From contig CAVTGB010000029.1 of NCBI GenBank assembly GCA_963734125.1, positions 1-64,000 of the forward strand: a stretch of 64,000 nt of DNA, written 5' to 3'. The position numbers were made by a program, and so were the translations under genes. Source of the stretch: DATARH01 sp963734125. Lineage in GTDB: Bacteria; Pseudomonadota; Alphaproteobacteria; ATCC43930; CGMCC-115725. Shown here piece by piece: positions 35,912 through 44,848 of the stretch. Numbering within the stretch: position 1 is the first letter of the stretch; the number at the start of each line of letters is the position of its first letter. Under the pieces are notes generated by a model. The model searched no databases, was not told the DNA's origin, and saw nothing but the letters and a program-made list of their open reading frames with translations.

Positions 35912-36553
35912 TCAGCTGCGGAAGCCGCGCTCGTCCTCGCGGGTGGGCCGGGTTTCCACCACCTCGTCGATCAGGCCGAACTCCTTCGCCTCGCTCGGGG
36001 TGAGGAATTTGTCGCGCTCGACGGCGGCCGAAATCACGTCGATCGGCTGCCCGGTGTGCTTGACGTAAATCTCGTTGAGCCGCGCCCGCAGTCTGAGGAT
36101 CTCGCGCGCCTGGATCTCGATGTCGGTAGCCTGGCCCTGGGTCCCGCCCGAGGGCTGGTGGATCATGATCCCCGAATTCGGCAGCGAAAATCGCTTGCCG
36201 TGGGCACCGGCGCACAACAAGAGCGAGCCCATCGAGGCAGCTTGCCCGATACACACCGTCGACACCGGCGAGCGGATGTATTGCATCGTGTCGTAGATCG
36301 CCAGACCCGAGGTCACCACTCCGCCCGGGGAATTGATGTAGAAGGCGATGTCCTTCGCGGGATTCTCCAATTCGAGGAACAGCAACTGGGCGCAGATCAG
36401 ACTTGCAACAGCGTCATGGACCGGCCCGACCAGAAAGATGATCCGCTCCTTCAACAGACGCGAATAGATGTCGTAGGCGCGCTCGCCGCGATTGGTCTGC
36501 TCGACCACCATCGGTACCAAATTGTTCATGTAGGTCTCGAAATAATCGGCCAT
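35912..36553 (-). CDS. clpP: ATP-dependent Clp protease proteolytic subunit
   Basis: A 213-residue serine protease. The catalytic triad is Ser107 (CIGQAASMGSLLL), His132 (GIMIHQPSGG) and Asp181 (AAVERDKFLTPSEA). The oxyanion FYINSPGGVVTSGLAIYDTM strand is intact. Fourteen copies would form the chamber served by ClpX. GGAGGGCG precedes the ATG. tig is upstream in the same orientation, giving the conserved tig-clpP-clpX-lon-HU order. Confidence 0.97.
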   Translation of the reverse strand: MADYFETYMNNLVPMVVEQTNRGERAYDIYSRLLKERIIFLVGPVHDAVASLICAQLLFLELENPAKDIAFYINSPGGVVTSGLAIYDTMQYIRSPVSTVCIGQAASMGSLLLCAGAHGKRFSLPNSGIMIHQPSGGTQGQATDIEIQAREILRLRARLNEIYVKHTGQPIDVISAAVERDKFLTPSEAKEFGLIDEVVETRPTREDERGFRS

Positions 36554-36643
36554 TGCGCCCTCCTGAAACCGCAGCGCCGACGCCGGCGCGCGGGTTTACC
36601 TGGTGTCTAGAGGCGGCATCGGACCGCCCAATCACGCCCTCAA

Positions 36644-38251
36644 TCACGCCCCTGGGGCGGCGCTCTCGCCGTCCGTCTCCGCGCCGGTCATCAACTCTTG
36701 CGGCGTGACCTTGCGCTCCTCGGGCTTGGCCAGCTCGACGATGAAATCGACGACCTTCTCCTCGAAAATGGGTGCGCGCAGATTGTTCATCGCGTCCGGG
36801 TTCTTACGATAATAGTCGATCACTTGGCGTTCGTACCCGGGTAGGCGGCGCGCCTCCTGCGTCAGCGCCTGGTTGAGCTCCTCCTGGCTGACCGTAATAT
36901 TGTTGCTACGCCCAACTTCGGCAAGCAGGAGGCCGAGCCGCACCCGCCGCTCGGCAATTCGCCGAAAGTCGGCCTTGGCCTTCTCGTCGTCTTCGTCCCC
37001 GGCAGCGGCGGGTTCGCTATCGGAGGCGCCCTCGAGGGCGGTTTCCTCCGGCGCGACGATGGCGGCCGCGTCGATCGGCTCCTCGGCCGAACCCGGATGA
37101 GACCTCGCATGGTGTATGGCCGGCTCGTCCTCGTGCAGTTCCGGCTTCTCGGCCTCGGCGCTCGCCGGCGCCCTGTCGGAGGCGCCTTCCAACGCGGTTT
37201 CCTCAGGCGCAGCCAATGCGGCCGCATCGATCGGCCCCTCGCCCACCGCGCGCGGCTCGGTGCCTGTCTCCGCCGCCGCCTTCTGGAGCGCCTTGTCGGC
37301 CTCGTATTGCGCCCAGATCGAGTTGAATTCGATCTCGACCATCCCGGGCGGCACACCGAAATCGTAGCGCTCGGCGAGCTTATCGAGGAGCGCGCGCTTC
37401 AGCCGCTGGCGGGCGACCCCGGCGTAGTCGCGCTGCATGCGCTGGCGGACCTCCTGGCGCAGCTCGGTCAACGTGTCGAGCCCAACCGCCTTGGCGAGTT
37501 CGTCATCGAGGGCGGGCGGCAAGCGATGGCGAACCTCCTTTACCGCCACCTCGAACACGCCCTCCTTGCCGGCCATATCGGGGTTGCCGTAATCCTCGGG
37601 AAAGGTGACCAGGACCTCGCGGGTGTCGCCGGCGCCGATCCCGACCAGCTGCTCGGTGAAGCCGGGGAGGAGCCCCTCGGCGCCAAGCTCGATCTGGCGG
37701 CCCTCGCCGCGGCTGCCGGCGATTTCCTCGGCGCCCAAGCGACCGACAACATCGGCGAGGAGGATATCGCCGGTTTCGGCCGGCCGCTCGACCGGCTCCG
37801 ATTTGCGCTGCAATTCGGCGATGCGCGCGACCGCCCGGTCGATATCCTCCTCGGGCACGTCGGCGATCAGCTTTTCCAGGCCCAGCCCCGCGAAATCCGG
37901 CTCCGGCATCTCCGGCAACAGCTCGACCGAGATCTTGTATTCGAAATCGGTCCCTTCCGCCGCCGACACGATCTCGACCCGCGGCGGCAAGGCCGGGCGC
38001 AGATTTTGCTCGCGCATCGCCTCGGCCGAGCTCTCCTGCACCGTCGTTTCCAGGACTTCGCCGCGCACCGCCGGGCCAAAGCGCTGACGCAGCATCGTCA
38101 TCGGCACCTTGCCCGGACGGAAGCCGGGGATCCGCACCGATTGCCCGATCTCGCCGAGGCGGCGGGTCACCTTCTCATCGACCTCATTGGCCGGGACGGT
38201 GATCGTCAACTCGCGTTTTAGCCCCTCGGCGCTGGTCTCGGTCACGTTCAT
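36644..38251 (-). CDS. tig: Trigger factor with a repeated acidic insertion
   Basis: A ribosome-bound chaperone and prolyl isomerase of 535 residues, longer than the usual 430-460. The ribosome-binding domain includes GFRPGKVPMTMLRQRFG (signature GFRxGKxP). The FKBP domain is about residues 160-243 (GDILLADVVG through EVAVKEVRHR). The C-terminal domain resumes with KADFRRIAERRVRLGLLLAE. Between about 325 and 420 an Ala/Glu/Pro-rich segment is inserted that contains two copies of a 20-residue unit (PIDAAALAAPEETALEGASD at 340-359 and a near copy at 392-411). The reading frame is intact throughout. Confidence 0.95.
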   Translation of the reverse strand: MNVTETSAEGLKRELTITVPANEVDEKVTRRLGEIGQSVRIPGFRPGKVPMTMLRQRFGPAVRGEVLETTVQESSAEAMREQNLRPALPPRVEIVSAAEGTDFEYKISVELLPEMPEPDFAGLGLEKLIADVPEEDIDRAVARIAELQRKSEPVERPAETGDILLADVVGRLGAEEIAGSRGEGRQIELGAEGLLPGFTEQLVGIGAGDTREVLVTFPEDYGNPDMAGKEGVFEVAVKEVRHRLPPALDDELAKAVGLDTLTELRQEVRQRMQRDYAGVARQRLKRALLDKLAERYDFGVPPGMVEIEFNSIWAQYEADKALQKAAAETGTEPRAVGEGPIDAAALAAPEETALEGASDRAPASAEAEKPELHEDEPAIHHARSHPGSAEEPIDAAAIVAPEETALEGASDSEPAAAGDEDDEKAKADFRRIAERRVRLGLLLAEVGRSNNITVSQEELNQALTQEARRLPGYERQVIDYYRKNPDAMNNLRAPIFEEKVVDFIVELAKPEERKVTPQELMTGAETDGESAAPGA

Positions 38252-38304
38252 CGCGGCTTGCTCACATCCCTCTGGTCAATCCGGCGCAACTTTTGCCGCG
38301 GCGG

Positions 38305-38389
38305 TGGTGCGGGCGGGGGGATTCGAACCCCCACGATTTTCATCGCTGGAACCTAAATCCAGTGCGTCTGCCAGTTCCGCCACGCCCGC
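38305..38389 (-). tRNA. tRNA-Leu (anticodon TAG)
   Basis: The minus strand gives GCGGGCG at the 5' end pairing with CGCCCGC, D arm GCGGAACTGGCAGACGC, anticodon stem CTGGA/TCCAG with loop TTTAGGT (anticodon TAG), a class II variable arm (CGATGAAAATCG) and T arm GGGGGTTCGAATCCCCC. Discriminator A and CCA are encoded at 38305-38308. The long variable arm confirms Leu. Confidence 0.95.
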
Positions 38390-38504
38390 AGGCCGCCGCT
38401 CGGCAGCCTCATCGGGGCGCGTCTCCGGGCCGACGGCGGCGGTTTCTTAGCATAGTCGTCCGTCCGAACATAGCAGCCGAGGCCGAACCCCACCGCACCC
38501 GGCG

Positions 38505-39938
38505 TCACCCGCGCGCCAGGCTGCGCACGGCGGAGGATGCGGCGACCCGGCCCTCGTCGCGGTAGGCCTCGTGATTGGCTTCGATATCGCCCAGCCGATA
38601 GAGGTAATTGACCATGATCCCGGCGGATTGCGCCAACCCCTTGGGCGACACGTCGCCGAGCCAGTTGAGGCGCTCGACGCGCGCGCCGTTGCTGAGATGG
38701 AAATGCGCGACCGGATCGAGGGCACGACCCGAGGGCGCGTGCGCCTGCAGGAGATAACGTGCCCCGAGGCGCAACAGCGGCTCGCGCAAAATCGCAACGG
38801 TGCGCGGGTCCTCGCACCAGTCCGGCCGATCGATGAGCCGCAGGAGAATGCGGTCGGCGTCCTCGCTCAGATCCGCACTCAAGGACTGCACCGCCCGCGC
38901 CTCGCCGGCGACCAGCATACCCTGCCGCTCGGCTTGCGCTGTGAGCCACGCGCGAAACCCGGGAAGCGGCGACAGCGTCGCAAACGATTTGAGGCGCGAC
39001 AGCTCGCTCGCCAGCGCATCGACCACCCGCTTGATCAGAAAGTCGCCGAGGCTGATCCCGTGGAGACCCCGCTGGCAGTTCGAGATCGAATAAAAGATCG
39101 CGGCGTCGGCGGCTTGCGGGTCACCGATCGGCGCCGCCTCGTCGAGCAGGGCATGAATGCTGCCGGCGATGCCGGTAACGAGCGCGACTTCGACGAAGAT
39201 CAACGGCTCGTCGGGCATCCGCGGATGGAAGAAGGCGAAACAGCGGCGATCCGCCTCGAGCCGGTTTTTCAGGTCGGTCCAGCCGCGGATCTCGTGCACC
39301 GCCTCGTAGGCCATCAGCTTTTCGAGGAGCGCTGCAGGCAACTCCCAGGTGATCCGCTGCAGTCCGAGAAAGCCGATATCGAACCAGTCGGCGAGCAGTT
39401 CCTTGAGATCGTCGGCAAGACCGCGCAAAGCCGGATCGCCGTTGGCGAGCGCAATCAGATCGGCGCGCCGGTCGACGAGAAATTTCACGCCCTCCGGCAA
39501 CGCATTGAACTGCCGCAGCAAGGTAACGCGCGGGGCGGTCAGCGCGGCCCGCAAGGCGCGTTCGGCGGCGATCCGTGCCGGCGGGTCGGCGGCGGCGGCA
39601 ACGAGGGCGCAGCAATCATCGACGACGGCGTGATCGGCATCGAACTCCTCAGCCAGGAGGCGCAGGAAGCGCTCGCGCCCGGCCGGGTTGAGCGCGAGAT
39701 AGGTGCGCCCCAGCGCGGCGGTGCGCGCCCGTGCGGTTACTTCGCCGCCGCGGCCGTCGAGGCAGCTCAGCATCTGCTGGCGCAGACGAGCGACATCGTC
39801 CTCGGGCAGATCGGGCCGCAGCGCCCCGGACAAGACACCGCGCGCGGACAGGGCGATCTCCCGCCAGGCGCCGCGCAGATTGGCGAGCGCGCGGTCGAAA
39901 ACACCATCGAGAAAGCCGGCAGGGGCGCGTTCGCTCAT
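38505..39938 (-). CDS. Malonyl-CoA decarboxylase
   Basis: Decarboxylates malonyl-CoA to acetyl-CoA. About 477 residues. The N-terminal helical domain is RARTAALGRTYLALNPAGRE through LLRQFNALPEGVKFLVDRRA. The C-terminal acetyltransferase-like catalytic domain has LQRITWELPAALLEKLMAYE, DRRCFAFFHPRMPDEPLIFV, EVALVTGIAGSIHALLDE, IFYSISNCQRGLHGISLGDF and the late FHLSNGARVERLNWLGDVSP with its conserved His and Ser. The ATG at 39938 is preferred; one at 39986 is also in frame. It lies 37 bp after the NAD(P)HX repair gene and may be co-transcribed with it. Confidence 0.93.
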   Translation of the reverse strand: MSERAPAGFLDGVFDRALANLRGAWREIALSARGVLSGALRPDLPEDDVARLRQQMLSCLDGRGGEVTARARTAALGRTYLALNPAGRERFLRLLAEEFDADHAVVDDCCALVAAAADPPARIAAERALRAALTAPRVTLLRQFNALPEGVKFLVDRRADLIALANGDPALRGLADDLKELLADWFDIGFLGLQRITWELPAALLEKLMAYEAVHEIRGWTDLKNRLEADRRCFAFFHPRMPDEPLIFVEVALVTGIAGSIHALLDEAAPIGDPQAADAAIFYSISNCQRGLHGISLGDFLIKRVVDALASELSRLKSFATLSPLPGFRAWLTAQAERQGMLVAGEARAVQSLSADLSEDADRILLRLIDRPDWCEDPRTVAILREPLLRLGARYLLQAHAPSGRALDPVAHFHLSNGARVERLNWLGDVSPKGLAQSAGIMVNYLYRLGDIEANHEAYRDEGRVAASSAVRSLARG

Positions 39939-39975
39939 CGATTGTCCGCGGCTGTTGAGGGCCCAGGGGAGGAGA

Positions 39976-41490
39976 TTATGCATCACCAGGCGACGGCGCG
40001 CCTCCCTTCAGTGCGGCGAGCGCGGCCGGCATCGCCTCGATCAGATCCTCGGCGACGAGCCCCGGCCCGAACCGCCGTGCCGCATCGGCATGCAGCCAGG
40101 CCGACGCCGCTGCCGCTTCGAACGGAGGCATGCGTTGGGCCAGGAGCCCCACCACCATGCCGGCCAGAACGTCGCCCGAACCGGCGGTCGCCAACTCGGG
40201 GGGCGCGCCCGGGCTGATCGCGGCGCGCCCGTCGGGCGCGGCAACGACCGTATCGCTACCCTTGAGCAGGATCACTGCGCCGCTCCTCGACGCGGCCCGC
40301 TGCGCCCGCTCGAGCTTGCTACCGGAGCGATCGAACAACCGCGCGAATTCGCCTTCATGCGGGGTCAACACCGGCATCGGCGTTTCGGTCGCGCCGATCG
40401 CGGAAAATAATGCCTGCGGGTTGTCGGCAAAGATCGTCAGCGCGTCGGCGTCGAGCACCGCCTGCTTCCGCCCCTCGAGAATCGCCAGCACCTTGTCCCG
40501 CGTCTCGGGACCGAGGCCGGCGCCCGGCCCGATCAAGGCCGCGTTGCGCCGGGGATCGGCCAGCATCCCCCGGAACGCATCGATGCCGGTGACCGGCTGA
40601 ACGATGACCCCGGTCAGCGCCGCGGCATAGATCGGGAAAACGGCCTCCGGGGCGGCGACCGTAACGAGGCCGGCGCCGAGCCGCGCGGCGGCGCGGGCGG
40701 CGAGCCGCGCCGCGCCCATCATCACCGCGCCGCCGGCGACGAGCGCATGCCCGCGCGTGTATTTGTGGCTGAAGGGCCCCGGCCACGGGAAAGCGGAAAG
40801 CCACCAGCTTGGATCGTTGGCCGCGACAAGAGGCCTCACCCGGTCGAGCACCGCTTCCGGGATGCCGATCGGCGCGACCAGCGTCTCGCCGCAATGATTG
40901 CGGCCGGGCAACAACAGATGCCCCGGCTTCTTCTTGAAAAACGTGACGGTGAGCGACGCCAGGGGGGCGGCGCCGCGGACCTCGCCGCTGGCGCCATCGA
41001 CCCCGCTCGGCACGTCGACCGCAACGACCGGCACGCGGCGCCCGTCGAGCGCCGCGATGACGGCGCGGGGGATGCCGTCGAGCGGGCGGGCGAGGCCGGC
41101 CCCGAACAGGGCATCGACGACGAGCGCCGCGCCGGCGACGCTCGCTTCCTCCAGCGCCTCCGTCGGCCCCTCCCAGCGCGCTGCGGCGGCGGCCGCATCG
41201 CCCCTGAGCGCGGCCCGCGCGCCCAGGAGCGCGAGGCGCACCGGCCATCCGCGCTCGGCCAGAATCCGGGCCGCGACAAACCCGTCGCCGCCGTTGTTGC
41301 CGGGACCGCACAACACGACCGCCGGCCGCCGCGACCAGCGCCGCGCCACCGCATCGGCGACCGCGCGGCCGGCATTCTCCATCAATAGGGTGCCGGGCGT
41401 GCCGCCCTCGATCGTCAGCCGGTCGGCCTCGGCCATCTGCTGCGGCACAAGAAGCGCGTGACGGCGCCAGGTTGCGGTCAGTTCACTCAT
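39976..41490 (-). CDS. nnr: Bifunctional NAD(P)HX epimerase / ADP-dependent NAD(P)HX dehydratase
   Basis: Repairs hydrated NADH and NADPH. About 504 residues in two domains. YjeF-N epimerase (residues about 10-215): LLMENAGRAVADAVARRW and PAVVLCGPGNNGGDGFVAAR. Ribokinase-like dehydratase (about 225-490): HALVAGGAVMMGAARLAARA, GPGAGLGPETRDKVLAILEG, PVLTPHEGEFARLFDRSG and the catalytic LATAGSGDVLAGMVVGLLAQ. Start at 41490. Both domains are complete. Confidence 0.93.
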   Translation of the reverse strand: MSELTATWRRHALLVPQQMAEADRLTIEGGTPGTLLMENAGRAVADAVARRWSRRPAVVLCGPGNNGGDGFVAARILAERGWPVRLALLGARAALRGDAAAAAARWEGPTEALEEASVAGAALVVDALFGAGLARPLDGIPRAVIAALDGRRVPVVAVDVPSGVDGASGEVRGAAPLASLTVTFFKKKPGHLLLPGRNHCGETLVAPIGIPEAVLDRVRPLVAANDPSWWLSAFPWPGPFSHKYTRGHALVAGGAVMMGAARLAARAAARLGAGLVTVAAPEAVFPIYAAALTGVIVQPVTGIDAFRGMLADPRRNAALIGPGAGLGPETRDKVLAILEGRKQAVLDADALTIFADNPQALFSAIGATETPMPVLTPHEGEFARLFDRSGSKLERAQRAASRSGAVILLKGSDTVVAAPDGRAAISPGAPPELATAGSGDVLAGMVVGLLAQRMPPFEAAAASAWLHADAARRFGPGLVAEDLIEAMPAALAALKGGAPSPGDA

Positions 41491-41630
41491 CCCGCGCAAA
41501 GGTGGGGTGCGATTGCTACCGGAAAAAGACAGGACCGCCCAGCCCGTCTGACTCGGCCGCCTGGCTTGGCCGCCTTACTTGACCGCGCAACTTGACGGTG
41601 CGCCGGGAATTCGCTACCTCCAGCACGGAT

Positions 41631-41708
41631 GGCGGGTGTAGCTCAGGTGGTTAGAGCGCCAGATTGTGGATCTGGATGTCGTGGGTTCAAGTCCCATCAC
41701 TCGCCCCA
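41631..41708 (+). tRNA. tRNA-His (anticodon GTG)
   Basis: The plus strand begins GGCGGGTG, where the first G is the extra -1 base of tRNA-His, and ends CACTCGC C CCA at 41708. D arm AGCTCAGGTGGTTAGAGC, anticodon stem CCAGA/TCTGG with loop TTGTGGA (anticodon GTG) and T arm GTGGGTTCAAGTCCCAT are present. CCA is encoded. Confidence 0.95.
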
Positions 41709-41713
41709 CCATT

Positions 41714-42000
41714 TTAAAATACTTCACGACGAGAAATTGGGAAAATTGCCTCCCTGATTTTTGAACAAAGACGCCTTGGGGAAGGTCGGCAGCTGAGCGC
41801 CTTCAGGTGATGGACCAGCAGAAGCTGGGATGTGTCGCTCATGACGAGGCGCCGGTGAGCAGGCCGAGATAGGCCTTGGCCGAGGTCATCGCCACGGTAG
41901 CCCGCGGCAGGTAGGGATAGACCGTCAGGTCGAGCCGTGGCGGCCGGCGTTCGATCCGACACAGCACCGGATGCTTGACCGCGCCAGGGCGTAGGTCGTG
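41714..42000 (-). mobile_element. IS21-family remnant (end of istA, start of istB)
   Basis: From about 42000 leftward, one frame reads HPVLCRIERRPPRLDLTVYP then YLPRATVAMTSAKAYLGLL, ending SS and TGA at 41839. The TGA overlaps an ATG starting MSDTSQLLLVHHLKAL, which resembles the first residues of IstB helper ATPases. The ATGA overlap of istA and istB is the normal IS21 layout. The istB similarity ends after about 16 residues, close to the tRNA-His 3' end, and istA upstream of 42000 is missing. I do not see terminal repeats. Identification rests on memory of the IstB N-terminus and is moderate. Confidence 0.45.
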
Positions 42001-42079
42001 ATCATCGAGATCAGAGAAGCATGGACGGCCGTCCTTCGCCGACGCCCGGAGAGGAGCCGGACTTTCCGCTCTTGGCGCG

Positions 42080-43888
42080 CTATTCGTATGCCCCCAGATC
42101 GATGAGCCCGTCCACGACCCGCGGATTGCCCGCGAAATCGGCCGTCCCGACGATGGCTGCGCCGAGATTGGTGCCGACGCCTATGGCCGGCGAACCCGCT
42201 TGGAGGTCAAGGTTGGGCGGGTTAACGATGCTGATGAACCGCGGATCGGAGAATGCCGGCGAATGGGGATCGAGGCCCGTCGCGGTCCGGTAGTTGTGAT
42301 ACCCGACAAAGCTCTTGCCTTGCCAGATCCACTGGCCGATTGCGGCTCCGAGAGTCGAGAAATAGAGGTTGTAGTCGACTACTGCCGGCTGCAGCGTGCT
42401 CGCTGTGTAGCCGTTGATGAATAAAGCCTGCCCGTTGGCATATAAAATGTTGTTTTCGAACCGACTGTACATTGCGTGGAACTGTATCTGGAATTCGCCG
42501 CTGCCTGTGCGCTTGGTGTCGTTGTCGAACAGCGTATTATTCACAATTCTACAATGATCAGTGCCGCCGCGGGTGAATCATATCCGCCGATTGTGACGCC
42601 AACGCTATTTGAATAATAAATCACGTTATCGTTTGCCTCCACATAACTGGTCCTGCGGCCATAATGCTCGCTCGCCAGCTCGATCCCGATGTCTGTGTTG
42701 TGAACAAGATTCTGTTCGATGACAATACCCGTGCCGCCATCGACATATATGCCGTTGGCCGCGTATTGATTGCCGTAGTCCAGATTACCGTAAGAGGTAA
42801 TGTTATAAACCCAATTTCCCCGTATCACGCCGTTGCGTGCTTGGTCATACGCTACCTGGGGTGAAACCTGTTCGAACCCAATCGCGTCGATGCCGATATT
42901 ATCGTTATTGAAAACCGTATTGCTCACGACAGCGAAATTCTCGACATTGCCATCAAGCGTCAGCGAACTCGCTGCAACCTGTCTTTTAATTATGGATTCG
43001 ATTGCCGCTGATTACCGGCCCGGAAATCGACTGGGGGGCCTCGCTCCCGTATACCGCAACCCCGAGGGCGTTCGAGCCGCACTGCTGCGGGTTGGTGACC
43101 GCCGTGGTAATGATATCGTGGATGTTGTTGTTGATCAGCTGGATGTTGTTGCCGGCGCCGAAGACGTAAACGCCGATCGGCACGTCGGCTACGCTCGCGG
43201 TCTGGTAGTTGCGGATTTCGAAGCCCTCGACGACGACATAGCTGACGTCAGACAGCGTCGTCAGGCCCCATTGCCCGCCGGGGATCGCAAGCCCGGTGCC
43301 GTCGATGATGGCGTCTTGACCGCGAAACGTTATGTAGCCGGCCGTTGCGTTGCCGGATTTCTGGAAATGGACCAGCTCGTTATAGATCCCGGCCCGGACG
43401 AACACGGTATCGCCAGCGGCCGCCTTGGTCGCCGCATACCGGATCGTGCGCCACGGTGCAGCAGCCGTACCAGGGTTGGCATTATTGCCGATTGTCGCGA
43501 CGAAATAGGTTTTCCCGGTCGCGCTTTGCGCGACGAGAGTAATCGTCGCCGTCGCCGACACCATCGGATTGGCGTGTGATACCGCGGTTACCGTCGCGAA
43601 CTGCGGGACCGGCAGAACCGACGGTGCCGTGTACAACCCGGTCGAAGAAATGGTCCCGCTTGCCGAACCGCCGCCGGTGATGTTGTTGACCTGCCACGTC
43701 ACGCCGGTATCAGTGGTGCCGCTCACGTGGGCAGTGAACTGTACCGAGTGTGCGATGGTGAGCTGACTATAAAACGGCGAGATAGAAACCGTAACAACGG
43801 TCTGGGCGAGCGCTCCCGTCGCGCACAGCGCCAGCAGCGCAGTCGCAAGTACGGCAAATATCCCGGTTCTCCGCAAGCGGTGGCGCAT
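42080..43888 (-). pseudogene. Secreted Ig-like / right-handed beta-helix protein, two frameshifts
   Basis: Start at 43888: signal peptide MRHRLRRTGIFAVLATALLA ending near GALAQ. Residues about 30-115 are a bacterial Ig-like domain (SVQFTAHVSGTTDTGVTWQV). From about 120, TGKTYFVATIGNNANPGTAA and PWRTIRYAATKAAAGDTVFV open a parallel beta-helix of the pectate-lyase/DUF1565 kind, with rungs such as NNIQLINNNIHDI and GIVIEQNLVHNTDIGI. The frame breaks at about 42980 and 42545. The segments 42541-42927 and 42080-42544 continue the helix and end LDLGAYE, the usual final rung. One protein of about 600 residues is implied; it probably binds or cleaves a polysaccharide. Confidence 0.75.
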
Positions 43889-44332
43889 TCCCCTCTCCTG
43901 TTCGGCTTATCGCCATGAAGCGGCATTCCACGGCTTCCCAGCCTTTCGAGCGCGTTAATCTGACATTCCTCGGATTCCGGGTCGTTGTGAGGCCATGCTC
44001 GTCCGTTTCGGGTGTCTTGAGCAACGGCAAAGCTTCTCGCGCAGGCTCGTCAGCGACCACGGCTCCGCCGTCTTGGGTATCGCCGCCTGGTTCGAGCGCC
44101 CGCCACGAACCGGGCAGAATTTACCCTTGCCCAAGACGCCCGCAGCGACGATCCTAGGATCATGACCGCTTGGAGTTCGTGGAATATCCGTTAGAAATGT
44201 TTCCGAAGGGGGCGAATCCAGCGCCAAATTCCGGCGCCGAAAGCCTCCTGCAGCGAAGCAACAGCTTTCGCTGGTCGACGTTGCAAATCGAGCTGGGAGA
44301 CAATGGCACACCGGGGCGCGAGGAGAAAACCA
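43889..44332. other. Intergenic region without recognisable gene
   Basis: This region lies between the divergent beta-helix gene and the small secreted-protein gene. It should hold promoters for both. Open frames here are short and look unlike any family I know. I see no tRNA, repeat or strong promoter match. Confidence 0.5.
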
Positions 44333-44758
44333 ATGAACAGCTTAAGCAAGTCATGGAAGAAATTGGCCACATCGTTTGCCCTTGTCGCAATATTAAGCCT
44401 AGGATATATCGAGCAGTCGAGGGCATTTACCTTAATAGAACTACTTTTATTGCCGGCCGTGCAACTTGTCGCGGCGCAATCGGCATTAATCACGGTCACA
44501 AACGCTACTCAGAACAGCGTTGCAGCAGTTATTACGGTCTTCAGGAGCAACGGGACCGTAAAAGAGCAAAAAAGCGTAGCGATCGCCCAAGACTCGACTG
44601 TTACCCTTCCGGTTCACGCAAGCGCGGCCGGCCCTCTGACCTTTCATGCGACTATAGAATTAGACACCGCGAATGCGGCGGTGGCTGACGTGATGACACT
44701 TGACCAGACCGGCCAAGTGATCGCAATTCTTCCCTTTATAAAGTTCGACACCCAGTAG
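44333..44758 (+). CDS. Small secreted protein of unknown function
   Basis: A 141-residue protein with AGGAG seven bp before the ATG. MNSLSKSWKKLATSFALVAI then LSLGYIEQSRA looks like a Sec signal peptide. The mature part begins FTLIELLLLPAVQLVAAQSA, curiously like the start of a type IV pilin but with Ala, not Gly, before the Phe. It continues as a beta-rich domain (ITVTNATQNSVAAVITVFRS; STVTLPVHASAAGPLTFHAT). I do not recognise a family. Codon use is less GC-biased than in the neighbouring housekeeping genes. It could be an exported structural or adhesion protein. Confidence 0.65.
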   Translation: MNSLSKSWKKLATSFALVAILSLGYIEQSRAFTLIELLLLPAVQLVAAQSALITVTNATQNSVAAVITVFRSNGTVKEQKSVAIAQDSTVTLPVHASAAGPLTFHATIELDTANAAVADVMTLDQTGQVIAILPFIKFDTQ

Positions 44759-44790
44759 AAAAAACGGGACATCCGCGATTGGACCGCCTA

Positions 44791-44814
44791 GCGATGCCCG
44801 TTAACGGGCATCGC
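44791..44814. other. 24-bp perfect palindrome
   Basis: Twelve bases GCGATGCCCGTT are followed by their exact complement in reverse (AACGGGCATCGC), with no loop. It lies 32 bp after the stop of the secreted-protein gene and 35 bp before the start of the membrane spermidine-synthase-like gene. It could be a terminator stem without a T run or an operator. Confidence 0.6.
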
Positions 44815-44848
44815 CTCGCCGCGGAGAAAGACATTTCCCATCAGCGGT

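Noticed and set aside
38571..40217. Long open frame (548 codons) on the plus strand
   Set aside because: Antisense to malonyl-CoA decarboxylase, which is fully conserved on the minus strand. The product is low-complexity and arginine-rich.
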